Of a DNA stretch of 64,000 bases, positions 26,840 through 35,111 are shown piece by piece. The stretch comes from Leptodesmis sichuanensis A121 (GTDB lineage Bacteria; Cyanobacteriota; Cyanobacteriia; Leptolyngbyales; Leptolyngbyaceae): NCBI RefSeq assembly GCF_021379005.1, contig NZ_CP075171.1, positions 3,596,001-3,660,000 on the forward strand, in the 5' to 3' direction. The position numbers and the translations under genes were made by a program. How positions within the stretch are numbered: position 1 is the stretch's first letter; each line of letters starts with the position of its first letter. Below the pieces are notes generated by a model. The model saw only the letters and a program-made list of their open reading frames with translations, did not search any database and was not told the origin of the DNA.

Positions 26840-27985
26840 ATGTCACTTCCGGCATCGCCTGCTCCAACTCGCCATCCATCTCCCACTCTTATGCGTTTCC
26901 CCCGTTTAGCCATCACCCTGGGTGACCCAGCCGGAATTGGGCCAGAAGTAATTCTCAAAGCCCTGGCAGACCCAGCCATGACCAGCAACTGTGAGATCAC
27001 GATCGTTGGGAGCCGTCCTGTATTAGAAAAAACTTACCAAACGTTACTGGCCCAGGGAGTCTCCGAACCACTGGCAGATCCCGATCGCCTGACCCTGCTG
27101 GATGTAGGGCTAGATCAGGATACAGAACAGCAGCTTGTTTGGGGCCAAAGCACGATCGTCAGTGGGGCGGCCAGCTATGAATACCTGGAAACCGCGATCG
27201 CCCATGCTTTAGTCGGAGACTTTCAAGGGATTGTCACTGGCCCGATCGCCAAGTCAGCCTGGAAAGCTGCCGGATTTCACTATCCAGGGCAGACGGAACT
27301 GCTAGCAGAACGGGCTGGGGTCGAGCGGTTTGGTATGTTGTTTGTGGCGCGATCGCCCTACACCGGATGGACACTCAGAACCCTACTCGCCACCACCCAT
27401 ATCCCTTTAGCTGAGGTGCCTAAAACTCTGAATCCAGACTTGATGACCCAAAAGTTGGAGTTATTAGTCGAATGCTTGCAGCAAGACTTTGGACTGGCCA
27501 CACCCACCATTGCGATCGCGGGTCTAAATCCCCATAGCGGTGAACAGGGGCAACTTGGCACCGAAGAACAAACCTGGCTGATTCCCTGGCTGCAGGAGAT
27601 GCGCGATCGCTTTCCCCAGCTTCACCTCGATGGCCCCATTCCTCCCGACACCCTCTGGGTGAACCCCGGACAAGCCTGGTTCGGCCCACAGTCCGCCAAT
27701 TCAAAACTCAAAACTCAAAACTCAAAACTCAAAACGCCTGCCGCTGCCGATGCTTACCTGGCCCTGTACCACGATCAGGGACTGATTCCGGTAAAGCTGA
27801 TGGCCTTTGATTGTGCAGTGAATACCTCGATCGGTCTCCCCTTTGTCCGCACCTCACCGGATCATGGCACTGCGTTTGATATTGCAGGTCAGGGAATTGC
27901 TGATGCCAGCAGTATGCAGGCGGCGATCGGGTTGGCTGCTGAGTTAAGTCGGCAGAGAGTACAGCCTTTAGCACTATCCGTCTAA
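26840..27985 (+). CDS. pdxA: 4-hydroxythreonine-4-phosphate dehydrogenase
   Basis: PdxA oxidises 4-phosphohydroxy-L-threonine in pyridoxal 5'-phosphate synthesis. Motifs are [15 protein letters not shown] near the start, GPIAKSAW and GHYPGQTE-type [12 protein letters not shown] near 150, [10 protein letters not shown] near 230, [17 protein letters not shown] near 310 and [16 protein letters not shown] near 335. An extra segment of about 14 residues near 287-300 ([12 protein letters not shown]) is coded by heptamer repeats. ATG 26891 is an alternative start ([12 protein letters not shown]). The gene is divergent from petM. Confidence 0.93.
   Translation: MSLPASPAPTRHPSPTLMRFPRLAITLGDPAGIGPEVILKALADPAMTSNCEITIVGSRPVLEKTYQTLLAQGVSEPLADPDRLTLLDVGLDQDTEQQLVWGQSTIVSGAASYEYLETAIAHALVGDFQGIVTGPIAKSAWKAAGFHYPGQTELLAERAGVERFGMLFVARSPYTGWTLRTLLATTHIPLAEVPKTLNPDLMTQKLELLVECLQQDFGLATPTIAIAGLNPHSGEQGQLGTEEQTWLIPWLQEMRDRFPQLHLDGPIPPDTLWVNPGQAWFGPQSANSKLKTQNSKLKTPAAADAYLALYHDQGLIPVKLMAFDCAVNTSIGLPFVRTSPDHGTAFDIAGQGIADASSMQAAIGLAAELSRQRVQPLALSV
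27701..27735 (+). repeat. Five tandem TCAAAAC heptamers inside pdxA
   Basis: The unit TCAAAAC is repeated five times without error. The total insertion keeps the frame. A gain or loss of one unit would shift the reading frame before the conserved HDQ motif. Confidence 0.95.
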
Positions 27986-28023
27986 AGGCATAAAAATTTT
28001 GGGCAAAATAGCGATGAGTGATT

Positions 28024-28096
28024 CAATCAAGTCCAGCTAGAGAACGGTCGTTGTCCGATCAAAGAAACTCCGGTTCTGGACTTGGACAAGGTTTAA
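28024..28096 (-). repeat. Hairpin repeat A, copy 3 (inverted)
   Basis: AAGTCCAGCTAGAGAACGG to CGGTTCTGGACTTGGAC in the opposite orientation to copy 1. It lies about 40 bp after pdxA. The rest of the gap to 28399 is AT-rich and holds TATAAT (28191) type promoter sequence for the next gene. Confidence 0.85.
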
Positions 28097-28399
28097 ATCA
28101 TTTGCTGGAATGATGAGAAGCCAGGTAATCCAGTGAGAAACTGACTGATCAGACGGTCAGAATTTGATGACTTTCTCAATCTTTCTTAATATAATCGAAA
28201 GGGAAATAGCGTGAAAATACAAAATGATCAGTATATGGCACTACAGTTTTAGCCAGACGTGAAAAAATAGAGACTTCAGCGTCCTTTTAAGCCATTGGCC
28301 CTATTACACAGTTCTGATAGATCCGTTCGGTCTTAATTTCTATTTCGATACCCATAAAGTCCGCCACAGAAGTTAGCCACAAGAGTTAGAAGGGTGATT

Positions 28400-28621
28400 A
28401 TGCTTCAATCTGTTCAGTATCCCTTAAGCATTATTAAAGACGAGGCTCGTCAACTGGTTCAAAAAGGTCTGGTAAGCCGCAATCAGCCGATTTACATCCT
28501 TTGCCAATATATTCCTGCCCGTGAGTGGGCGTGCATCGAAACCGAACTTGAGCGCTGCAACTTTCTGCTCAGAGATCGAATTGGTGATTTGATGGGACGG
28601 GAAGACTGGGAAAACGACTAG
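28400..28621 (+). CDS. DUF4327 family protein
   Basis: The 73-residue protein from ATG 28400 (MLQSVQYPLSII) has the DUF4327 core: DEARQLVQKGLVSRNQPIY, QYIPAREWACIE and FLLRDRIGDLMG. It is a small soluble cyanobacterial protein with no assigned function. GTG 28394 is an alternative start. The gene converges with the phasin-like gene 20 bp away. Confidence 0.88.
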   Translation: MLQSVQYPLSIIKDEARQLVQKGLVSRNQPIYILCQYIPAREWACIETELERCNFLLRDRIGDLMGREDWEND

Positions 28622-28641
28622 CGTTTCACCAGTCTTCCAGC

Positions 28642-29109
28642 TTATGCTTCAGGACGGCCCGACTTCCTCTCGTTTTCCAGTTCAGTACGCAGTGCTGCAA
28701 TTTGATCAATTAGCTCTTGCAGTTCTGTTTGCACTTCTGGAGAGGCGGTTGGGGTCGTCGTTGTGCTGGCAGCACCAGAATTGGCACCAGGCTGAGAGCC
28801 GGAGCGCTGGCTGAGTAGGTTATTAACGAAGTTCCGGGCTTCTTGCTCAGTAATTTCGCCTTTTGCCACCCATTCTTCTGATAGCTGGTGCCATTCCTGC
28901 CGTAGTTTGGTCAAGTTGGCTTCCCGTTTCTGTGGGTCTTGGATGGCTTCCACCAGGGAGGTTGCTGTCTGGCTCACTTCCTGCTGCAGGCGGGTTAGAT
29001 TTTCGGTTCGGTTCTCGGAATCCTGTACCACCTCGATTAAGGAAGTCGTCGCTCCTAGGGTGAGACGAAAGCCATTTTGCAGCATTTGCATCAGGGTATC
29101 GGAGTTCAT
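28642..29109 (-). CDS. Phasin-like coiled-coil protein, second copy
   Basis: From ATG 29109 (MNSDTLMQMLQNG) the protein has 155 residues. Two similar helical units follow: LIEVVQDSENRTENLTRLQQE and LVEAIQDPQKREANLTKLRQE. Then come KGEITEQEARNFVNNLL, which matches the protein at 9405, a Ser/Thr/Pro linker and a C-terminal coiled coil (QELIDQIAALRTELE). The shared layout suggests a family that packs as a coiled-coil scaffold. The granule role is not proven. Confidence 0.6.
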   Translation of the reverse strand: MNSDTLMQMLQNGFRLTLGATTSLIEVVQDSENRTENLTRLQQEVSQTATSLVEAIQDPQKREANLTKLRQEWHQLSEEWVAKGEITEQEARNFVNNLLSQRSGSQPGANSGAASTTTTPTASPEVQTELQELIDQIAALRTELENERKSGRPEA

Positions 29110-29276
29110 TCTGGTAAAGTTCCTTTCATCGCAGGGATACAAACTCTTAGCGTTGCTAGTAGAACTTGAAAAGGCATGATGACAACGCTGTCAGTACGGT
29201 TCAAGTTGCCTTGATTCTACTGCAATCCTGAACTTTGCTAAATTGACATTCCCATGTTTCTCTAATCTTGGTTTTT

Positions 29277-29349
29277 AAACCTTGTCCAAGTCCAGAACCG
29301 GAGTTTCTTTGATCGGACAACGACCGTTCTCTAGCTGAACCTGGTTTAA
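29277..29349 (+). repeat. Hairpin repeat A, copy 4
   Basis: AAACCTTGTCCAAGTCCAG to CTGGTTTAA, same orientation as copy 1. Its end supplies the stop codon region of the next gene (29346). Confidence 0.85.
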
Positions 29350-29696
29350 CTCACCTGCTCCAAGTATTGGGTGACATCTTCAATGAGGCGGCTCAGCTCG
29401 GCTTCGGTGGTTAGCCGAATGCGATCGTCCCGCACTGTAATCAATACTTTGGCCGCAAAGGGAGAAGGCCAGATATTGGGATTGCAGAATATTTCCAGAA
29501 AAACATCTCCCGTGTATTGATATTCCATTGGTTTTTGCGGATTGGCTTTGGCCAGGGATCCGGCATTGGTGGCCGTAATTTTGAGGCTGGTCATTAAGTC
29601 TGATAAAGCCGTTTGCAGGTTTTGTGCCGCTTCGGGAGAAAATTTGAACGCTACCGATCCTTCGACCAAATTTAGCGTGAGTTGAGGCGTAATCAT
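29346..29696 (-). CDS. Conserved hypothetical protein
   Basis: The 116-residue soluble protein starts MITPQLTLNLVEGSVAFKF. Features are a PEAAQNLQTALSDLM helix, MEYQYTGDVFLEIFCNPN and VLITVRDDRIRLTTEAEL strands, and a final acidic helix. No signal or membrane segment is present. I do not recognise a family. Confidence 0.6.
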   Translation of the reverse strand: MITPQLTLNLVEGSVAFKFSPEAAQNLQTALSDLMTSLKITATNAGSLAKANPQKPMEYQYTGDVFLEIFCNPNIWPSPFAAKVLITVRDDRIRLTTEAELSRLIEDVTQYLEQVS

Positions 29697-29773
29697 GGTT
29701 GACTGAACTGAATGGTTAGTTCTCTGATCCTACTGGGGAGGGTGAACTGCGATCGCGTCTAAGTGGTATTTCG

Positions 29774-29802
29774 TAGAGACGTTCCGGCGGAACCTCTCTA
29801 CA
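29774..29802. repeat. GAGACGTT hairpin repeat, second copy
   Basis: GTAGAGACGTTCCG and CGGAACCTCTCTAC pair around a short loop with one mismatch. The same core occurs at 26559, worn at 18716. It lies in the divergent gap between 29696 and 29873. Confidence 0.6.
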
Positions 29803-29872
29803 AGCTATGCAGTTGTTTGTGCTGGCACTCTCCCCTAGAGTGAACTCATGAAGCTGAGACGGGAGAACAATC

Positions 29873-30802
29873 ATGGCTATTTCAGATAACCGGGCTGAAG
29901 TCCGAAGAGTGTTGCTGATCACACTCTTTCTGAACCTATTTGTGATGGCCTTAAAAGCGGCTGTGGGATGGGCTACTGGATCCCTGAGTCTGCTGGCCGA
30001 TGCGCTCCATAGTATTACCGACAGCGCCAATAATGTGCTGGGCCTGTTTACCAGTCGCCTCTCCTCGCCTTACCCCGATCGCGACCATCCCTACGGCCAT
30101 CACAAGTTTGAAGCTGTGGGTGCCCTGGGAATCGCGGCCTTTTTGGGAATCGCCTGTTTTGAAATTCTGCAGAGCGCGATCGAGCGCATCCTGAACCCCG
30201 GTCACTCGCTAGTGACAATCTCGGCTTCTGAACTGTGGCTGCTGCTGCTGGTGTTAGGGATCAACATTTTTGTCACCTTTTACGAACGACGGGTGGGCCA
30301 CCGGATTGGCAGCACGATTTTGATTGCTGATGCCTACCACACCATGAGTGATATCTGGGTGACGATCAGCGTCTTGATTGGGCTGGTCGGCATCTGGCTC
30401 TGGAATTTACAGTGGCTGGATGTGATTCTGGCCTTCCCAGTGGCGGTCATGGTGTTCTGGAGCGGCTGGCAGGTAATTCAGGCCAATTTACCCTGGTTGG
30501 TGGATCAAATGGCGGTGGCTCCAGAATCAATTCATGCGCTGGCGATGGAAGTTCCGGGCGTGGTGAACTGTCACAATATTGCCTCTCGCGGGGTGGTGGG
30601 CCGTCAGATGTTTATTGAAATGCACCTGATTGTGAATGCCACGGATGTAGAAACGGCACACCGGATTACCGAGGAAGTGGAGACCCGCCTGGAAGAGCGG
30701 TATGGCCCGGTGCGAGTCACGATTCATGTGGAGCCGCCTGCTTACATTTCTGATCAAATTTCTTATGAGTCTGAGGCCGGAGGAAAACTGCAGGGTGAAT
30801 AG
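29873..30802 (+). CDS. Cation diffusion facilitator (CDF) family transporter
   Basis: CDF proteins export Zn, Fe, Co, Mn or Cd in exchange for protons. The 309-residue protein has six membrane helices. Helix II carries LLADALHSITDSANN (the HxxxD metal site) and helix V carries LIADAYHTMSDIW, an HxxxD pair. DRDHPYGHHKFE is the cytosolic loop. The C-terminal cytosolic domain (VVNCHNIASRGVVGRQMFIEMHL) is also present. Metal specificity cannot be read from sequence alone. Confidence 0.93.
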   Translation: MAISDNRAEVRRVLLITLFLNLFVMALKAAVGWATGSLSLLADALHSITDSANNVLGLFTSRLSSPYPDRDHPYGHHKFEAVGALGIAAFLGIACFEILQSAIERILNPGHSLVTISASELWLLLLVLGINIFVTFYERRVGHRIGSTILIADAYHTMSDIWVTISVLIGLVGIWLWNLQWLDVILAFPVAVMVFWSGWQVIQANLPWLVDQMAVAPESIHALAMEVPGVVNCHNIASRGVVGRQMFIEMHLIVNATDVETAHRITEEVETRLEERYGPVRVTIHVEPPAYISDQISYESEAGGKLQGE

Positions 30803-30900
30803 GGGATAGTGGAGGGTGATGGGATGGGAGAAGGGTGGGGTAGAGATAGGATCAATCGCGTCTCTACAGTGAATGGGGTTGAAACCTGGAGTGTTGGATT

Positions 30901-32463
30901 ATGCAGTTTGTGATCGATCCGCCGATCGCGGCCAAAATCCTCAAAATGGGGCAGCGAGTTCGCTGGCGGGATCCGGCCATTTTAGAACGCGGCATTGACC
31001 AAACCTGCCTGGTTCTGGATGACGGCCAGGAGGACACCCCAGAATTCTCCTTTTTAGTGATTGGCGACAGTGGATCGGGCTACCATCGCCACCACAATCC
31101 CCAACGGCAGGTCGCGCAAGGGATGGAGCAACATCGGGAGGACTGTCGCTTTGTCCTGCATACCGGAGATGTGGTGTATCTGGTTGGGTCTGATGAGTAT
31201 TACTACAAAAATTTCATCGATCCTTACCAGAAATTCCTGGTCGGGGGCGAACACCCAGAGCGAATTTGTTATGACAAGATGGTATTTAACCGACCGTTTT
31301 TCCCTGTTCCAGGAAATCATGATTATTACGATCTGCCTCTGATCTATGGTCTGCTGGCCCAACTGACAGGCCCACTGCGGTATCTATTGCGGTATCAGTT
31401 TGAGTTGGATATTGGGTGGCATGGTTCCTATCAAGGAGATGCTTACGCCCGTGCCTTTCTGGATTACCTGAAAGCCTTATCGGGGGAAGCATTCAATCAG
31501 CATTTAAACTTTCACTACACCGCAAAAACCTCTACGGGGACCTGTCTACGGTATCAGCCCGGTGTGTTTACCCGCCTTCCCAACCGCTATTACACCTTTC
31601 AGAGTGGTGGCATTGACTTTTTTGCGCTGGATTCCAATACCTTTAGCGCCCCCATTCCTTTACCCGATACCGCTCAGGGAAACGCTCTCCGGCGGCAACT
31701 GGAGCAACAGCGATCGCAACTGGAAAAAGAACGGCAGCAATTAGTAGAAACTGTCCTGAAGCTGAATCCTGCCGGTCTTCAGGAGGCCGATCAACTAGAC
31801 GACCTGCACGCCAAGATTGAGCAACTGGGTGAAGTGATCAAGGATATTGATCAGCAACTGGTGGTCGATGCAAGCACTGTCACGGATTGGGGGCAACTGG
31901 ACTGGTTACAGGAACGCCTGATTGCCTCCTGGCGGAATCCTGAGCGCCGGGGACGAGTGCTATTCTTCCACCACCCACCCTATGTCACGGAAGCCACGAA
32001 ATGGAGTCAGGCGCAAACGCTGGCCATTCGCGATCGCCTGCGTCGGGTGCTGGATGCCGTTGCTCAGGAAGTTGGTAACCAGACTCAAGGCCGTCCGATC
32101 GTCGATCTGGTTTTCAACGGTCATGCCCACTGCATGGAATATCTGCAAACGCTGGATACAGGCCATGCTGATGCTTACACAAATTGGATTATCTGTGGCG
32201 GAAGTGGGTATAGCTTGCGGCGACAGCGAACCGAAGGGCCGGAGTTGACTGAAACCTTGGGATTTGCAGGAGCGCGGACGGTGGCTAAGTCCTGTTTATT
32301 TGTGGGACGCAGTGGACAGGGTTCTCACAAACGCCGTCCCTATTCCTTCCTGCGGGTGGATGTAAAAGCAGGTTGTCCACCCAAATTTGTTGTCCGGCCT
32401 TATGTGTCGGAGTGGTATCAGCGCGAGTGGCGGGAGTATGCGATCGAGCCGTTTACGGTTTAG
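30901..32463 (+). CDS. Metallophosphoesterase
   Basis: The 520-residue calcineurin-like protein has the five metal motifs: FLVIGDSGSG (the GDxG), LHTGDVVY (GD), PGNHDYYD (GNHD), FFHHPPYV near 355 (HH) and FNGHAHCMEY (GHxH). An insertion of about 70 residues near 262-330 forms a coiled coil (LRRQLEQQRSQLEKERQQL). No signal peptide is visible. The substrate is unknown. Confidence 0.88.
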   Translation: MQFVIDPPIAAKILKMGQRVRWRDPAILERGIDQTCLVLDDGQEDTPEFSFLVIGDSGSGYHRHHNPQRQVAQGMEQHREDCRFVLHTGDVVYLVGSDEYYYKNFIDPYQKFLVGGEHPERICYDKMVFNRPFFPVPGNHDYYDLPLIYGLLAQLTGPLRYLLRYQFELDIGWHGSYQGDAYARAFLDYLKALSGEAFNQHLNFHYTAKTSTGTCLRYQPGVFTRLPNRYYTFQSGGIDFFALDSNTFSAPIPLPDTAQGNALRRQLEQQRSQLEKERQQLVETVLKLNPAGLQEADQLDDLHAKIEQLGEVIKDIDQQLVVDASTVTDWGQLDWLQERLIASWRNPERRGRVLFFHHPPYVTEATKWSQAQTLAIRDRLRRVLDAVAQEVGNQTQGRPIVDLVFNGHAHCMEYLQTLDTGHADAYTNWIICGGSGYSLRRQRTEGPELTETLGFAGARTVAKSCLFVGRSGQGSHKRRPYSFLRVDVKAGCPPKFVVRPYVSEWYQREWREYAIEPFTV

Positions 32464-32591
32464 TGAAGACAAAAGGCAGGGGGCAGAAGGAAAAATTTAA
32501 AGTTGTCCGTACTACTACGTTTTTTCAAGTGGAGGGAGTGTGGACGCAGAATTAATCCTACAGTAGAGAAATAGGGTTCAAGAGAACGCCA

Positions 32592-33431
32592 ATGAAAACC
32601 AGGTTAGCCTTATTTATTACGGCTATTGCATCTGCGGTTGCGGTTGCAGCTCTCGGTTATGCCTACAACACCTACAAAGCAAGTGAAGCGAAGAACCTCT
32701 GTCAATCGATCGCTACTGAGCTAGAAGCGTTTAAGGCAGAAGGAAACAAGCTTTCAACGGATAAAGTACAGGCTATAAAAGACCGGTTGGTAGACTGCAA
32801 AGTGGCATTACAAGCTGTACCGTTCAAAGGGGAAGATATTCAGCGATCGATCATCAAGGTGGATGATGTAGACAAACAGATTACGGCAATGATGCCGATG
32901 CTTGTTATTGCAGAAGGCTTACAAAACGCTTTCAAGCCTGCTTCATCTGCGACTCAGCCCGGACAACCTGCTCCATCAACTACCAAGTTTGAAAATTTAC
33001 CCCCCTGTGAACAGTTAGATGCGATCGCGAAAGCAGGGAAATCGGTCGCTGATTATTTAGATGCGTCTGATGAGACGGCTTTTAAGACTTATCAGGGTGC
33101 GATCAAGACCTCCTGCACCTGGCATCAATCGCAATTAGATGTGGCGATCGCCAAGTGGCAAGCCAGACAACCCAAGTCTGCTCAACCTGCTCCCATCGCT
33201 CCTTCCAGCAGTGGCTCATTTCTGGGAAATGCTGTGACTGGAGAGCCCGTCTATTTAATTAGCGCTTCTAGAGTTAACACCACCGGAGGACAAGTCACCT
33301 ACCAGATTGGCTCAGATGTGGTAAGCGGTTACGTCAACTGTAAGACGAACACAATCAATACCGCAGCTTATGGATCATTCTCTCCTCAATCCCAGGCGAT
33401 CCAAAGAGTCATTGATGCCGTCTGCCGTTAA
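32592..33431 (+). CDS. Membrane-anchored hypothetical protein
   Basis: The 279-residue protein starts MKTRLALFITAIASAVAVAA, a signal anchor or signal peptide. Two helical units with paired cysteines follow (NLCQSIATELEAF; PCEQLDAIAKAGKSV), then a Pro/Ala/Ser linker near 205-215 and a C-terminal domain (VYLISASRVNTTGGQVTYQI, NCKTNTINTAAYG). It is probably periplasmic or lumenal. I do not recognise a family. Confidence 0.6.
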   Translation: MKTRLALFITAIASAVAVAALGYAYNTYKASEAKNLCQSIATELEAFKAEGNKLSTDKVQAIKDRLVDCKVALQAVPFKGEDIQRSIIKVDDVDKQITAMMPMLVIAEGLQNAFKPASSATQPGQPAPSTTKFENLPPCEQLDAIAKAGKSVADYLDASDETAFKTYQGAIKTSCTWHQSQLDVAIAKWQARQPKSAQPAPIAPSSSGSFLGNAVTGEPVYLISASRVNTTGGQVTYQIGSDVVSGYVNCKTNTINTAAYGSFSPQSQAIQRVIDAVCR

Positions 33432-33453
33432 GTGCTCTTTTGCCTGAAGACAA

Positions 33454-34578
33454 TCAAACTGGGAAGTTGGGTAAGGAATTGATTTCAACCTGGCGATCGA
33501 TCGCTTCCCGGTAAATTGCTGTTTCGTGATTGGGAGCGAGGTTCCCAGTGTAGTTGAGAAACGACCAGAACTGCCCAACGTGGCGATATTCCCCTTCACG
33601 AGTCTCAGAGGCGGGAACTTCTGGCACCATGTCAGCAATGTTGAACACCCGATAGGTGTTGGGAACGGTGGTGTTAAAAAATTGAGCAAAAGTGGGATCC
33701 CCAAGGCGGGGCGAAGCATAGGTGTACAGTCGTACCTGGGAGGTGCCTTTGAAGCTGAAATTTGCCATATCAACCGCAGTCAGAGTGGCCAGTACTGCTC
33801 CCAAACTGTGACCTGTCAAGTAAACAGGCGCGTTAGGATTCAACAGTTTGTAGACATTTTTGATCTGCGTTTCAAGATTGTCATAGAACGTCTGAAATCC
33901 TCGATGAATCCGGCCTCGCTTTACTCCATCCAGAACATAGTCTGTCTGTCGGGCCTGAACATTGGCAAGCCAATCATTCAGGGTTTGGGAACCGCGAAAC
34001 ACAATGATGTTGGCCCGATCAGATCGCAGCACGTACCCCAAAAACACCAGCCTGGGATTCAGAACTCGCTGGGTCACACCTTGAAAGATCTGCTGAAGCT
34101 CTGGGGGTAAAAGGTTTCCCAGTTTTTCTAGGGGAGCATTCTTCAAAATTTCCGGTAGGGAGGTCCCTTTGAGGGAAAAGCCAGCCAGATCTTCCAGTCC
34201 CTTAAAGCTGGCAACTTGTGTGAACCTGTTCAACTCTGGGATATAGCTGGGCAGACCTTTAATCAAGCCATCAAAGGATGGATTGGTTTTTCCAGCCTCA
34301 AATTGCTCGTAGGCCAGGGCACAGCAGCGAATCAGGAGTTTAGACCAGGCGCGATCGTAGGGAATCGGAGGCGTAATCGGACTGTTACTGACCGCCACCT
34401 GCAAATCTGATGTTCCCTGAAAATCAAACAAATCAGACAGGTCAGGAGTGTTGGTTGGGGGGGCAGGACGACGGAGGGGGGGGCGAGGTTGAGCGACGGA
34501 TCGTTGAGCCGCGATCGCACTTCCCGTCCCAGCCGCTAATCCAGTTAGCAGAAGTTTCCGACGATTAAGTTTCACCAT
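33454..34578 (-). CDS. Class 3 lipase with Tat-type signal
   Basis: The 374-residue protein begins MVKLNRRKLLLTGLAAG, a twin-arginine-like signal, cleaved probably near SVAQ. The alpha/beta-hydrolase core carries YLTGHSLGAVLATL (nucleophile Ser), IIVFRGSQTLNDWLANVQ and NIADMVPEVP (acid). A His near the C-terminal end completes the triad. Pro-rich sequence follows the signal. The family hydrolyses triacylglycerols, galactolipids or other acyl esters. The substrate is not determined. Confidence 0.85.
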   Translation of the reverse strand: MVKLNRRKLLLTGLAAGTGSAIAAQRSVAQPRPPLRRPAPPTNTPDLSDLFDFQGTSDLQVAVSNSPITPPIPYDRAWSKLLIRCCALAYEQFEAGKTNPSFDGLIKGLPSYIPELNRFTQVASFKGLEDLAGFSLKGTSLPEILKNAPLEKLGNLLPPELQQIFQGVTQRVLNPRLVFLGYVLRSDRANIIVFRGSQTLNDWLANVQARQTDYVLDGVKRGRIHRGFQTFYDNLETQIKNVYKLLNPNAPVYLTGHSLGAVLATLTAVDMANFSFKGTSQVRLYTYASPRLGDPTFAQFFNTTVPNTYRVFNIADMVPEVPASETREGEYRHVGQFWSFLNYTGNLAPNHETAIYREAIDRQVEINSLPNFPV

Positions 34579-34714
34579 TACAAGAGACGTACAGGTTATC
34601 TAGAAAATCATCCTCCTCTGGGTAGGTGTTGGCAATAGCAGGGATTAGGAATGAGGAATTGGGAATTAGAAATTAGCGATCGCCTGCTCAAACTACCAAA
34701 ACCCGAAACCGAAC

Positions 34715-34787
34715 TAAACCAAGTCCAGCGAGAGAACGATCGTTTTCCTATAAGAGAAGCTCCGGTTCTGGACTTGGACAAGGTTTA
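34715..34787 (-). repeat. Hairpin repeat A, copy 5 (inverted)
   Basis: TAAACCAAGTCCAGCGAGAG to GGACTTGGACAAGGTTTA. The loop reads CCTATAAGAG in place of CCGATCAGAG, a variant shared with the copy at 53279. Confidence 0.85.
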
Positions 34788-34820
34788 GAACAGATATATT
34801 GAGACAGGTTCCCGCCGAGA

Positions 34821-34949
34821 GCATGTCACCTTTGCAGGCCCTCATCCCCCAGCCCCTTCTCCCAACCTGGGAGAAGGGGAGTCGAGCCATCTCAAAGTCC
34901 CTCTCCCAAATTGGGAGAGGGATTTAAGGTGAGGGCAAAAGTGACATAC
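34821..34949 (+). repeat. 129-bp two-hairpin MITE, copy 1
   Basis: Terminal repeats are GCATGTCACCTTTGC and its near-complement GCAAAAGTGACATAC. Two internal hairpins are CCCCTTCTCCCA/TGGGAGAAGGGG and CCCTCTCCCAA/TTGGGAGAGGG. A second copy lies inverted at 47897-48025. Confidence 0.85.
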
Positions 34950-35111
34950 CCCCTTCCCGCCCCTTGTTGTCTTTTCCTGTTCTCCAATCCCTAATCCCCA
35001 ATTCCTACTCCCTAATTCCTACCCCTACAAAACCTTTGGATTAGATAAAAGACTACCGACTGAGGGAAAGCTTTCCAGTACAATATGTGGGATTTTCGAC
35101 ATCCACATACC

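Larger units (their letters stand above)
34579..35084. other. Intergenic region between lipase and carB, repeat-dense
   Basis: It contains heptamer-type units (34640-34675 and 34985-35030), hairpin repeat A at 34715-34787 and the 129-bp MITE at 34821-34949. The promoter of carB must lie within the last ~100 bp. No gene is seen. Confidence 0.7.
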
